Shown: positions 53,825 to 64,000 of the stretch, piece by piece
How positions within the stretch are numbered: the stretch's first letter is position 1
How the letters are laid out: each line of letters begins with the position of its first letter
Assembly (NCBI GenBank): GCA_964036045.1
Contig: OZ038385.1
Span: forward strand, 61,599,919 to 61,663,918
Reading direction: 5' to 3'
Length of the DNA stretch: 64,000 nt
Source of the DNA: Eutreptiella sp. 'Long Island Sound 2002'
Taxonomy: Eukaryota > Euglenozoa > Euglenophyceae > Eutreptiales > Eutreptiaceae
The notes under the pieces: generated by a model
The model's database searches: none
Seen by the model: only the letters and a program-made list of their open reading frames with translations
What the model was told of the DNA's origin: nothing
Made by a program: the position numbers and the translations under genes

Positions 53825-53838
53825 TGCCTCTGCTACCA
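53825..53838 (-). promoter_or_regulatory. B1 primer-binding site (initiator tRNA-Met)
   Basis: Minus strand TGGTAGCAGAGGCA starts right after the 5' LTR. Its first 12 bases are the exact complement of CCTCTGCTACCA, the 3' end of many eukaryotic initiator tRNA-Met genes with CCA added. Confidence 0.85.
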
Positions 53839-54546
53839 GAAGGAAGTCCTTGATTTATGCCCTAGATGTTTTGATGAAATCCTGCAGCTTTTGTAGTTGA
53901 AATCCCAAACCAAAGCAGCAAGTAGAGCAAGAACAGGATGTGGATCGAATCAATGATTGGTTTTGGAATCCAGTGTAACACAGAAGGGCTGCAGATAGAC
54001 AAAGCAGGTTTGTACACAAAGATTCAATCACAAATGGATAATACAAAAGATTTTCTAAGAAAATTGGTCTGACTCTTGCCTCAAGAATAGCATTAGGCAC
54101 TTCATGTGCACTCTTTTGGGTGAAATGGTGCTGGTTAGGAATGTGGGGCATAGATGTCAGGACCAGACAAAAAATGACTTGGCCAAGCAACTGAATTCAG
54201 AAACAGTTACAAAGTAGGACCACAATAAGTGGTAGAAACAATTGGGTATAGGGGTCTTGGGGTGGGAGACCACTAGGCTTAACCTCCAAGGCCTAAAGCA
54301 TGAAATGCCTATTTTATTTCGGTATATCCTCCACGAAGGAAGGTACCTCCGCTCAGTTGAGTGGTAGGGGTGAACTTCATGGAGGGCTAGGGTCACAACC
54401 CTAGTTACTTTGAGAAAGTGTACTTTAGGCAACAAAAGAGAGATAAAAACACTTAGGTTTGTCTTAGCATCAGCAAAAGGGTTTCAAGGGCGGCTTGGCC
54501 TGGACCAAGCCCTCCAAGAAAGACATGGCAGTGACTTTTTCTTACT
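53839..54546 (-). repeat. B1 5' LTR
   Basis: 708 bp, AGTAAGAAAAAG to GACTTCCTTC on the minus strand. The last bases differ from those of the 3' LTR (GACATCTTTTC). Confidence 0.9.
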
Positions 54547-54551
54547 GCTAC

Positions 54552-56190
54552 TAGCCTTCATCACCCCTCAGGGGAGGGTGTTCAAGTGGAGGGTCATGCC
54601 GTTTGGCGTGGCCAACGCACCCGCTCTATTCCAAGAGCTGATGAACAAGATCTTGTCCATCCTACGAAGGAGACCTAAGGTGCAGGAACTCCTATCCCGT
54701 GGGGCCCAGATGGAAGCACACATCGACGATGTATGCCTCGGGACCAATACCCAGGAGGACCACCTAATCCTCTTGGGTTAGTTCTTTGCGGTCTGCCAAG
54801 AGAACCACACACGACTCATGCTTGAGAAGTGTGAGTTCATGCAGGAGACCATGCAGTACCTGGGGTTTGACGTTGGCTATGGGTCGTGGACCCCAGCGGC
54901 CTCTAAGGCCAAACCCCTGATGAACGCTAAGGTACGACACGAAGACCCCAAGAAAGGACTGCATGATGTACGCAGTTTCATTGGGGCGTGCAACTTCTAT
55001 CGCCGCCATATCAAAAGCTTCACCTACACCAGCGCGATTCTGACGGACCTGATCAAGAAGAGTACTACTTGGTGCTGGGGCCCACAAGAGCAACAAGCGT
55101 TTGACGAGCTCAAAGACAAGGTGGCCAACGCTAAGTGCTTGGGTGTGCCTAGGGCACAAGAGGAGATTATCCCCGTGACCGACGCCAGGAATGTGGGCGG
55201 CGGTGGAACGTTGTTCCAATGGCAAGCACTAGAGAAGGAGGAGTTTGACTCGGCTATTTCCCAATGGGGGACTGAAGGTCTCACCCGCGATGGAACTCTC
55301 AAGCACAGCTACCCTGACCACAAGTGGGTCCTCGTACCTCTTGGCCACTGGAACTGGAAGTGGAACCAGGCCAGGGGGAACTACTCCACCTATGAGCAGG
55401 AATTGCTCGCGGGTATGCTGGTGCTATCCTCACAAGCAGGACTGTTGGGGAGCAGCCCTGTGGTCTGGCTGTGCGACCGAGAGCCGGTCCGCGCTTTCCA
55501 GAAGGGTCCCCCACCTGAGAAGGCCAAGCTACGGCGCTGGTGGACCTACCTCAGCCAACTACGGCTGATGGTACACCATATCCAGGGAGTGAAGAACGAG
55601 TGTGCAGACTACATCAGCTGCAACACCTTCGACGCCCTGATTGGTGCCCGGTCTGAAGCGCTGGCCAAGGAGGCGTTCAGCCTTATGGACGTGCACTTGG
55701 ACCTCAACATGACTATGATACGCCCCCTGGATGGACTCCTACAATCGGAGTACCTGAAGGACTTTGGGGATATCTACAAGCGCCTGGAGAAACGCCTTGA
55801 ACCCCTCCTGGTCAACCAAGATCAGTGGAAGAGGGACAAGAGCTACCTCTGGCACGAAGACAGCATCGTGGTTTCAAGTGACAGAGTCCCAGCGCTGCTT
55901 AAGTGGACCCACGAGTCCAGCGGTCATGTGGGTGCTGACCGTACCCTGAGGCTATTTAAGCAGTGGTTCCACACTATGTGGACTGACAACCAACTGCCCA
56001 AAACCTCCAGCCCATCGTGGACAAGTGCCCGTGTAGGTCCTGCAAACCGGGGGATATCAGGGACAGGGGTCCCTACTCGGCCCTGCCCATTCCTCACTAT
56101 GCTAGCAGTTTTCCATACGTGGACTACACGGAGATGCGGAAGTTCGGGGGCTATGAGGTTTGGTTTGAGGTTTGATTTTGCGGGTACTAG
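54552..56190 (+). pseudogene. E3 reverse transcriptase (rest), RNase H and integrase start
   Basis: It resumes the frame cut at 43322. It has VMPFGVANAPALFQELM, the box EAHIDDVCLG (HIDD again), a copy-specific TAG (54779-54781), thumb (EKCEFMQETMQYLGFDVGYG), RNase H (IIPVTDARNVGGGG with Ala-Arg in place of the usual Ala-Ser, STYEQELLAGMLV, VWLCDREPVRAF) and the integrase start WTHESSGHVGADR. A frameshift near 55985 moves the zinc-finger second half (CPCRSCKPGD, PYVDYTEMRKFGGYE) to another frame. Homology stops at about 56190, where the A-poor block begins. Confidence 0.85.
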
Positions 56191-58691
56191 ACGCCTTTCG
56201 GCCGCGGGCGGCCACCTGGTCGGGCCATCTGATATCTTCCCCACCGGGTCCTAGTGGGGGGCCCTGCAAGACGCACCTCCTGCCTGGTGGCGGAGTCCCC
56301 CGGGTTCACAGGGCTCGGAGCCCCGTCCCTCCCCCGCTTCCCCATTTCGCCACTCCCCGGTCAGTGCACCAATTCGCAGCTGTGGCTGCAGGCGCTTACC
56401 CACCGCGTCACCCCCGTAATGCGTGGTCGCCCGGGGTGCCGGCGCTGCCGGGCGCGTGCTACTGGCTTGTTGCCAGTGGGACCACCGTGGGCTGGCGCGG
56501 AGGCGGCCTAGCTGTGAAGCTGGTGCGTGGCGCTATGCGCCACTACTGCCTTGGCGGGTGCAGTGCCCTGGTCGTGTGTGTGTGGCGCTCGCGGCCGGTT
56601 CAGGGGGGTTTGGGCCGATGCCGGGTGTTGTGTCTTCCCCGTTTCCCCCTGCCCGCCCCGCGTTTCCTGCGCTGTGTGTGGCGGCCCGTCCTGTCTGGGT
56701 GTCCCTTATCCTCGCTCGCTGGTAAGCCATTCCATGCGGTTTGTGCGTTCCGCGGGCTTGGTCCGGTTGCCCTTCTGGATTTCCCCGCGTGTCCTTTGTG
56801 TGTGTGTGCGCTCGCGCTCTCGCGGCGTCCGCGCCCCGCCCCCCCCCTCCCCGGGTTGGTGTGGCGCGCGCACCTCGCGCGGTCCCGCTGCTGGGCGCTA
56901 GTAGGGCCGTTCCACTTGGTCCGTGCCCCTCCGCGTGTCCTGCCTCGGTCCCGTGCTCCGTTTGGCTGGCTTGGGGGGGGGCGGCCCGGTCCCGTTTCCC
57001 CCTACCTGGCTTGGGGCTGCGCGCTCCCCGTGGGCTGGGTGCGGTCGTGGGGACCCGTCACCAGCCCCACCGCGCGCGCTCTTGCGAGCTGGCCTTGCGC
57101 GCTGGCTTGGCGCGCTGTAGGGGCGGCACGAGGGCGCCCGGAGGGGGCGCCCCTTGCCTGGGTGCGGGGGGCTGTGGGTGCGGGGGGTGCGGGGGTGGGG
57201 ACCCGTTGCCAACCTCACAACGCGCGCTCTTGCGAGCTGGCTTTGCGCGCTGTGGGGGCGGCATGAGGGTCCCCGGGGGGGGGCGCCTCTTGCCTGGCTG
57301 TGGGGCGTCCGGGGTAGGGCGCTCTCCCACCCCCGACCACTCGTCCTTTCGGGCGTGCGGCCGGGGCCCACTACCCAGTGGCTGTGGGCCCAGGTGGTGC
57401 GGGCGTGGGGCCCGTCACCAACCCCACAGCGCGCACTATTGCGTGCTGGCTTGGCGCGCTGTGGGGGCGGCATGAGGGTGACCGGGGGGGGCGCCTCCTG
57501 CCTGGGTGTGGGGCCTCTGGGGTCGGGCGCTCTCCCACCCCCAACCACTCGTCCTTTTGGGCGTGCGGCCGGGGCGCACTACCCACTGGCTGTGGGTGCG
57601 GGGGGTGCGGGCGTGGGGACCCGTCACCAACCCCACAGCGGGCACTCTTGCGTGCTGGCTTTGCGCGCTGTGGGGCCGGCATGAGGGTGACCTGGGGGGG
57701 CGCGTCCTGCCTTGGTGTGGGGCGTCCGGGGTCGGGCGCTCTCCCACCCCCGACCACTCGTCCTTTTGGGCGTGCGGCCGGGGCCCACAACCCACTGGCT
57801 GTGGGTGCGGGGGCTGCGGGCCTGAGGACCCGTCACCAACCCCACAGCGCGCTTCTGCGAGCTGGCTTTGCGCGCTGTGGGGGCGGCATGAGGGTGCCCG
57901 GGGGGGGCGCCTCTTGCCTGGGTGTGGTGCGTCCGGGGTTGGGCGCTCTCCCGCCCCCGACCACTCGTCCTTTCGGGCGTGCGGCCGGGGCCCACTACCC
58001 ACTGGCTGTGGGTGCGGGGGGTGCGGGAGTGGGGACCCGTCACCAACCCCACAGCGCGCACTCTTGCGTGCTGGTCTTGCGCGCTGTGGGGGTGGCATGA
58101 GGGTGCCTGGGGGGGGCGCCTCCTGCCTGGGTGTGGGGCGTCTGGAGTCGGGCGCTCTCCCACCCCCGACCACTCGTCCTTTCTGGCGTGCGGCCGGGGC
58201 CCACTACCCACTGGCTGTGGGTGCGGGGGGTGCGGGCGTGGGGACCCGTCACCAACCCCACAGCGCGCGCTCGTGGGAGCTGGCTTTTTGCGCTGTTGGG
58301 GCGGCATGAGGGTGCCCGGGGGGGGCGCCCCTTGCCTGCGTGTGGGGCGTCCGGGGTAGGGCGCTCTCCCACCCCCGACCACCCGTCCCTTCCGGCGTGC
58401 GGCGGGGGCCCGCTTCCCACTGGCCGTGGGTGCGGTGTGCCAGGCCGGGGGCCGGGCTGTCCTTGGCTCCTTGTCCCGCCCCGCGGTTCATCGTGTGTTG
58501 TGCGCGCTTCCCGGGTTCGCGGCACCCGGTGGCTGTTGTGGCTTGGAACACGTCCTCGTGCCGTGGTTGTGGCCGGCGGCGTGCCTCTCTGGCGTGCCTC
58601 GTTGCCTCGCGCTGGTGCGCGCGCCTCGTCTGGTCCGGTCGCTCTCGGTGGTCCGGTCCGCTTTTCCTGTCGCCGTGGTGCCTTCCCCGAC
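56191..58691 (+). other. A-poor GC-rich block with 208-bp satellite
   Basis: It joins two family A fragments (E3 integrase on the left, E4 reverse transcriptase on the right). A is scarce, so several frames on both strands stay open for 100-360 codons; their proteins are Gly/Arg/Pro repeats that copy the DNA period and I do not accept them as genes. Confidence 0.75.
57045..58440 (+). repeat. tandem repeat, ~208-bp unit, about 6.5 copies
   Basis: GCTCTCCCAC begins at 57321, 57529, 57738, 57945 (here GCTCTCCCGC), 58154 and 58363: spacings of 208, 209, 207, 209 and 209. Units differ by a few substitutions and short G-run length changes. The first unit is degenerate. Not a CRISPR array: there are no unique spacers. 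Confidence 0.9.
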
Positions 58692-59048
58692 CCCCAGCCT
58701 CATGTGACAAGCTGTTATTGATGGACCTCAAGCTGAAACCCGAGTTCGTGGGTCACAAGATCCGGAGGAGACCCTATCCGGCTCCTAAAGAGCCCGCCGA
58801 CGAGATTGAGCGACAGATACAAGAAGGTATCGACGCTGGCCTAGTCCTGGAGTACAAGGATGGGGACTACCCCCAACACTGCCTGACTGCAGCCCCTGTT
58901 TCCTGGTGGCTAAACCTAGGTCTACAGCCAAAGGCCTGGTAGTGGACTACGGAGAGCTGAACAAGAAAACGCTGAACCACTCAGGGTCCATTCCTAATAG
59001 GGAGTCTACCCTAGAGAAGATAGCCTCCTGTCGCTACAAGACCAAGAA
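58692..59048 (+). pseudogene. E4: family A reverse transcriptase fragment
   Basis: It starts abruptly at CCCCCAGCCTCATGTGACAAGC, matching 42921 of E3, and reads LKLKPEFVGHKIRRRPYPAP and EIERQIQEGIDAGLV. After DYPQHC a short insertion shifts the frame (the SPCFLVAKP motif is out of frame), which returns at LVVDYGELNKKT. It ends after RYKTK, where B2 is inserted, about 17 residues before the B1 insertion point in E3. Confidence 0.8.
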
Positions 59049-59756
59049 GAAAGATGTCCTCGATTTTTGTCCTGGATATTTTGATGAAATCCTGCAGGTT
59101 TTGTAGTTGAAAACCGAAACCAAAGCAGCAAGTAGAGCAAGAACAGGATGTGGATCGAATCAATGATTGGTTTTGGAATCCAGTGGAACACAGAAGGGCT
59201 GCAGATAGACAAAGCAGGTTTATACACAAGGATTCAATCACAAATGGATAATACAAAAGATTTTATATGAAAGTTGGTCTGACTCTTGCCTCAGAGATAG
59301 CATTAGGCACTTCATGTGCACTCTTTTGGGTGAAATGGTGCTGGTTAGGAATGTGGGGCATAGATGTCAGGACCAGACAGAAAATGACTTGGCCAAGCAA
59401 CTGAATTCAGAAACAGTTACAAGGTAGGACCACAATAAGTGGTAGAAACAATTGAGTATAGGGGTCTTGGGGTGGGAGACCACTAGGCTTAACCTCCAAG
59501 GCCTAAAGCATGAAATGCCTATTTTATTTCGGTGTATCCTCCACGAAGGAAGGTACCTCCGCTCAGTTGAGTGGTAGGGGTGAACTTCATGGGGGGCTAG
59601 GGTCACAACCCTAGTTACTTTGAGAAAGTGTACTTTAGGCAACAAAAGAGAGATAAAAACACTTAAGTTTGTCTTAGCATCAACAAAAGGGTTTTAAGGG
59701 GGGCTTGGCCTGGATCAAGCCCTCCAAGAAAGACATGGCAGTGACCTTTTCTTACT
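59049..59756 (-). repeat. B2 3' LTR
   Basis: 708 bp. Minus strand AGTAAGAAAAGGTCAC to GACATCTTTC. The outer end carries GAAGAAAGATG on the plus strand, slightly different from B1. Confidence 0.85.
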
Positions 59757-62475
59757 CCCCCCTGGAGTACTAGTTAGCTAAGCTAGTAGGACCAAGGAAA
59801 AAGGCTCAACTATTCCCAAAATTACCTCAGAAAATGCATTAAACTTACCAGAAACATCCTCATCAGTTCATAGAAGCCTATCACACTGTAGGTACCCTTG
59901 AAAAACAGTGTAATGTACCGTGAATGATGTCCCTTCGATGGGGCATTCCTCAAAAGTCGCCGGCGTGCGACGAAAACTTTTGGAAAAGGTTTGGGGGTAG
60001 TGGGGTTTGAAGCCAGTACTCCCTCCCTAGAGCACATATGCTTGCCCACTAGGGTACAGTCGACCGCTCTAATGCGAACGACTATTGCTGCATAAACAGC
60101 GTTTTAGTATACGTCCTGACAAAGGGCCAGGGCGGAGCAATACTCCCAATGGAGAACACAAACCTCCAGGAGCTGGAAAAAATTGAAAATGTAACCGACA
60201 GGGAGTGATTCCTGCTGTTTAGCGGAAGGGGTTGGGATTTAGCAAGTGAAATCGTTAAAAATCGACGAAACCACGCGGGAAATTGTCATTTTTACACATA
60301 ACTCAAAGTCGCAGACAAGCGCAAAGGATGCGGACTTCAAAAACAGGGTTGCGCAAGCGTAAACGGCTTTTGAAAAAGAAGGTATGAGCCGTAGTTTTTA
60401 AAGTTCTAAAGGAGATTTTTGCACAGTTGCATCAAAATTTCTCTCAGAAATTCCCCTCAGAGAAAAGTATTCAAATTCAACCCACACCACAGAGCAGGTC
60501 AACAACCCACCTCTCAGGTATGTCAGTGTCATCTCACACGCACGCATTGCGTTCCTGTTGGTTGTTTCGTCAAAACGTTAGGGTTGTCAACGCTGTGTTC
60601 GTTGGGGGGTCGGGTGTTCCTCTCTCGTGCTCTGCACAGGTCAAAGCAGGAATGAAAGGTATGCGATGCGAATGGAGCGCGCAGCGCGCACGTAGGGTTA
60701 GAATATGCGCTGTGCTCGCGATGCATGTGCCTAATCGAGGCATTCACACGCTCTGACGCTTTCCCTGTACCCCAATTCACCCTTGTTTTCTCTTCACAGG
60801 TAAGTAAAGAAAGTGTTTGTTCGTGTGTAGCCGTAGCGTTAAAGTAGGGTTGCTTAAAACGCTTAGGCTTGTTTTGTGTTCGTTTCACTTCGGCATTCAT
60901 ACGATGCATGGTGAGTATAGTAGGATAGCCCAGGAGGAGCTCACCTCCTGGTTGAGTCAGTGAGGAAATGGTTCTGCCTCCCTTCCCTGCGGGCACATGA
61001 TGCATTAAAGGGTAGGCCACGCGAATTGCGCACGGTAAACCTTGTTTAGGTTACCCAGGGGCTCCTCGGTACGTTCTTTAAGAGAACCTGAGGAGTCTCT
61101 TAACGCTTGCTTGCTTGACAGGGGAGCTGATCACAAATCAGCGTGTTTGCGGACAGTGTATTATAGGTCACACTGAGAAGCGTATAATACGTGGAGTGTG
61201 GCTTGGTTCCTCCGCCGCAAACACCCCTTCATTTGCCTCTGTTGTACAGGTGGGAGAGGTTCAGGGTGATTGGTGCACGCAGCAGCTGCCTTCGGCGGCT
61301 ATCCCATTTTTCTGCCCCAGCAAAACAGGGGCGCTGATCACAAATCAATTGACTGTGCCTCAGCCAGGAGTGGCGAGGGCAGTTCGACCTCATCGACATA
61401 CGCGCTGTGCACACAACAAGAGCACCCCTTCCCTCCAAGCCCTAGCAGGGGAAACGCGTTGTGGCGTCCCCTGTTAGGCCACAGTTGCTTAGCAGCGCTG
61501 TGTTCTCTTGTCTTCTTCACAGGAGGGTCATTAGGGCCCGAGACATCTTCGACAGCAGCACCCAGTAGCGTGTGTAGGGGTTAGGGTCAGCAGGCCTGGC
61601 AGGAGTTGAGTGCAAGTGATGAGTGCTCACCCTGCCTTCGAAGGCCGGTGCTGGCGTTAGTGAGTGTAGTGTAGTGGTGTCTCCTGTCCCGCGTGCTTTT
61701 CCTCGTGGGCAGGGGAGTGCGTTAGCTTTTGGCCTGTAGCAAAAATGGGCGTTTTGTATGCCCCTAGCCCACTTGACCACCCCTCCCCTCTAGTAGGTAG
61801 GGCTTTTGCCGTCTTCCCCCAAGGATAGGCGCCAGCACAGAAATTGGGCGCCAAAGGAGTGGTAATAGTACCTGATTAGGACCTTCGGTCCGACGTCAGT
61901 GAAGCCCGGTCTCCGGGAGCCACGCCGGGGAGAGAAGTGACACACACACAGACATACGTAGCACACATAGGGGTATGGTAAACCCTGTAAGGAAGGGTAG
62001 AACCCCACGGGTCTGGACCAGTCAGGGGTCCTAACTGTGGGCTCGCTTGTCCCCAAGGAGGGAAGACACACCTTGCCTCATACCACCTTGCTTGTCATTC
62101 CCCCCTGGTGTAGTAAGCCACCGTTCTTCGTTGGCTCCCCAAGGTCATTACATCAGGGCAGTCCCCATGCAACACATGGTCAACAAGGCATACACTCGCT
62201 GGGTGGCTGCAATCCTGATAAGCGGCCACCTGGCCGACGCTGGAAACCATAGGCATGGGTATGCAGGGCACAGACAGGGTCAGTGCAGTGCTCAGTAAGC
62301 AGTAGTCTGTGAAAAAACCAATGGCCTACGGCCAGGGAGTGGTTGTCACGGGGGGCTAACGGTCCTATCCTGCGATGCAATGCGGGGCAACTGTGACAAG
62401 TGCTCTTACACGCATACACAGGCACGTCTGCAGAAGAGTGCTCACTGCACCTGTCAGTAGACTGACACAGGGAAA
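59757..62475 (-). other. B2 purine tract and 3' non-coding part
   Basis: Same content as 44032-46743 of B1: hairpin and purine tract, tRNA-like module (59998-60060), five plus-strand ACAGG acceptor-like tracts and the conserved 120-codon plus-strand frame (61115-61477). Single-base changes and small indels separate the copies. Confidence 0.65.
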
Positions 62476-64000
62476 TTAGTTTCGCTTCTTACGCTGGGAC
62501 ATAGTCTCAGCCCGGGTTAGGAGCTGCCCCTCATTGCTCTCAACGAGGTAAGTGCGGAAGATGGGGTTGATACTCCCATCTGGTTGTATGAAGGCTGACA
62601 TAGGTTCCCAGGTCGCCTCGGATAACCCATAGCCATCCCACAGGGTTAGGAGTTTCCAGCCCTGTTTATACTCGTGGCGAGCAATACCTGCAACCACGTA
62701 GTAACCATCGACTGGGATCTCATCGGCAGTCATCTCTTCGAGTTCGTCTGCCTCCTCTGGACTGGCAGCGTTCTCTAGGTCTATACGCTCAGCCTCACTG
62801 TTGCTGAGACGCCACTCATCCCAAGACAAGTCGTCAGGGGAGTGATAGTGCCTCAACTGCTTAGGTGCACACAGCAGTTCACCACCTAGACGTGGACTGC
62901 ACCTGACCTGGATCCTGGATCCATCTATCCTGATGATACGATAGGGTCCAAAGTAAGGGTCCTGTAGGCAGTTACGTGGCCGGGAGGGTAGGCGTGAATG
63001 GTGTACCAAAACAAGGTCACCAACCTTGAAGCTGGCAGGTCGCCGTAGGCGGTTCCGTCGGCTCTGTTCACGGTCACGAATGTGTCTCAGGTTGGCACTA
63101 GCCTGGTTAGCCAGAGACTGCTTGTGTTCCAGCCAATCTCCCACAGGGCTCTTGAAGTCCTCAGGAAAGGGGGTTTTGAAGAACCAAGCAGGTCGTCCTC
63201 CATGGAACAGTTCGGGGGGGTGAAACCCGTAGAAGAGCTCCGCTGTGAGTTCATGGTCAGCACTGCCGAGGGCACTAGGCGTACCCAGTCCTTGGTGCGC
63301 TCCTGTTTCATCAGGATTCTTAAGTTTTGCTCCACCACACGGTTCTGTCTCTCACAGAGAGGGTTAGACGTGTGGGTATGAGGCACACCTGTGGTTACCT
63401 CCACGTTGAGGGCATTTAGCACTCGTTTGTACCACCCAGTGTCACTGCGGATGCGTACATCCACATCAGAGTGCACCTGCTTAGATGCTCCATAGGGTTC
63501 GAACCATTGTTCCACCAACATTTTCACAGTCTGCTCACCTTTGATTTTCTTACTGCAAGGGAACACACGGGTGAAGCGAGATAGACCACAGGTGACCACG
63601 AGGCAACTATCATAGCCGCCGAAGCGTGGTAGGCCGTGGATGAAATCCACGTAGAGAAGAGAGTTAGCACAATAGGGTATGGGTAAGTTGGAGATCAGGC
63701 CCCTATACCTACTGTCGCTCTGCTTGCTGGCATGACAGCCACAAGCATCCACAATGGTCTGCATACGCGACCTCAGTTCAGTCAGGGTTAGACTAGAGTG
63801 GAAACATTCACGGAAGAACTCGACTGAGCGATTAGCGCCAGTGTGACCAGAACTGAGATCGGACCACTGTAGGCACCCATCCAGTCGTGCCTCAGGCACC
63901 ACAATTCGGTCCTCGTAGAAGAGGTACTGATTGTTTTTATACCACTGGTGCCCGTCAATGACACGGGGTTCGAGACCAGTGCTGAGGGTTTGGAGAATTT
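62476..64000 (-). pseudogene. B2 integrase and chromodomain
   Basis: Integrase core as in B1 (HTGANRSVEFF, YVDFIHGLPRFGG, HSDVDVRIRSDTGWY, PLCERQNRVVEQNL). A one-base loss near 63213 (the plus strand lacks the T in the TTCGT/TTCGG region) shifts the frame just after TGFTPP, so integrase and the chromodomain part (62476-63144) are in different frames. In the C-terminal part the Gln codon that is a stop in B1 is intact (EHKQSLANQ), and the chromodomain keeps the cage Trp (LTLWDGYG, then ATWEP). The zinc-finger H-x4-H reads DLSSGH here, so its first His is Asp. Confidence 0.85.

Larger units (their letters stand above)
43323..54546 (-). mobile_element. B1: complete family B Ty3/gypsy chromovirus-type element
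   Basis: An 11.2-kb insertion with target duplication GCTAC (43318-43322, 54547-54551). Read on the minus strand: 5' LTR (54546-53839), primer-binding site (53838-53825), gag, CCHC region, protease, reverse transcriptase, RNase H, integrase with chromodomain, a 2.7-kb non-coding 3' part, purine tract and 3' LTR (44031-43323). The coding part is broken by several frameshifts and nonsense codons, so this copy is inactive. The two LTRs differ at a few percent of positions by eye. Confidence 0.9.
20860..56190 (+). mobile_element. E3: family A Ty3/gypsy element split by F, C2 and B1
   Basis: Without its insertions the element runs in one orientation: LTR, primer-binding site (25008), gag (25106-25677 and 39217-41134), protease (41135-42517), reverse transcriptase (42518-43322 and 54552 on), RNase H and the start of integrase, ending at about 56190 in the A-poor block. 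The reading frame is kept exactly across the C2 and B1 insertion points once one target duplication is discounted. Inside the joined gag-pol frame there are seven isolated stop codons and only one clear frameshift (in integrase). The 3' LTR is missing. Bases 20855-20859 (CGTGC) would be the left target duplication. Confidence 0.85.
59049..64000 (-). mobile_element. B2: second family B element, cut by window end
   Basis: The 3' LTR (59756-59049), purine tract, non-coding 3' part and chromodomain-integrase region are all very close to B1 43323-48300. The right part and its target duplication lie beyond the window. Confidence 0.9.

Noticed and set aside
57045-58440. Possible CRISPR array
   Set aside because: The units are contiguous near-identical 208-bp copies with no unique spacers and no cas genes.
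56172-58942. Open frames up to 364 codons in all frames over the 208-bp satellite
   Set aside because: The unit length is not a multiple of three and base skew removes stops; the proteins mirror the DNA period and share no motif.
1-64000. Dinoflagellate spliced-leader relic (GGCTCAAG after CCATTTT)
   Set aside because: No clear match seen when reading both strands, so it cannot support the assignment of the organism.

Overview
This window looks like nuclear DNA of a dinoflagellate or a similar large-genome protist. I infer this from the gag-pol families, which resemble dinoflagellate Ty3/gypsy elements as I know them. No spliced leader, no rRNA and no ordinary host gene was recognised. Nearly everything identifiable is retrotransposon, mostly of Ty3/gypsy type, in nested layers. 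Most long open frames outside gag and pol are composition artefacts.

Layout. (1) 1-5910: element E1 (minus), cut by the window edge; it has gag, protease, a domain with an NPPF motif and the start of reverse transcriptase, and it sits inside E2. (2) 5911-13169: element E2 (minus, family A), interrupted by E1, by the complete non-autonomous element C1 (7716-10465, plus, target duplication ATAGG) and by a fragment of element F. (3) 13170-20859: a region without clear genes, with strongly strand-skewed composition, tandem repeats, tRNA-like modules, a pair of ~500-bp direct repeats and a tyrosine-recombinase remnant. (4) 20860-56190: element E3 (plus, family A). It is interrupted by F (20894-23853, minus, duplication AGAGT), C2 (25678-39211, minus, duplication GCTAC) and B1 (43323-54546, minus, duplication GCTAC). 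(5) 56190-58691: an A-poor GC-rich block with a 208-bp tandem repeat. (6) 58692-59048: a second family A reverse-transcriptase fragment (E4), entered by a second family B element, B2 (59049-64000, minus, cut by the window end).

Families A and B are related full gag-pol elements. They share a homologous Gag core, a CCHC knuckle, a DTG protease, reverse transcriptase with HIDD in place of YxDD, and RNase H and integrase; B also has a chromodomain. Their LTRs do not end in TG/CA but run from AGTA to TTTC, and their primer-binding sites match the 3' end of initiator tRNA-Met.

The most unusual observation concerns C1 and C2. Both are flanked by perfect 5-bp target duplications, and the target sites are confirmed by uninterrupted family A copies in the same window. 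Both have the order A1 - internal - B1 - spacer - A2 - B2: a long direct repeat A at the 5' end, then a 35-37-bp sequence B with inverted ends before the 3' copy of A and again as the outermost 3' end. Each B1 and each A2 is preceded by a short hairpin plus a CTnGGGAGGRGAG purine tract. This split-direct-repeat order is known from tyrosine-recombinase retrotransposons, but here it occurs with integrase-type target duplications and purine tracts. C1 and C2 also share a repeated bipartite motif. Positions and percentages are read by eye; no alignment or database search was run.
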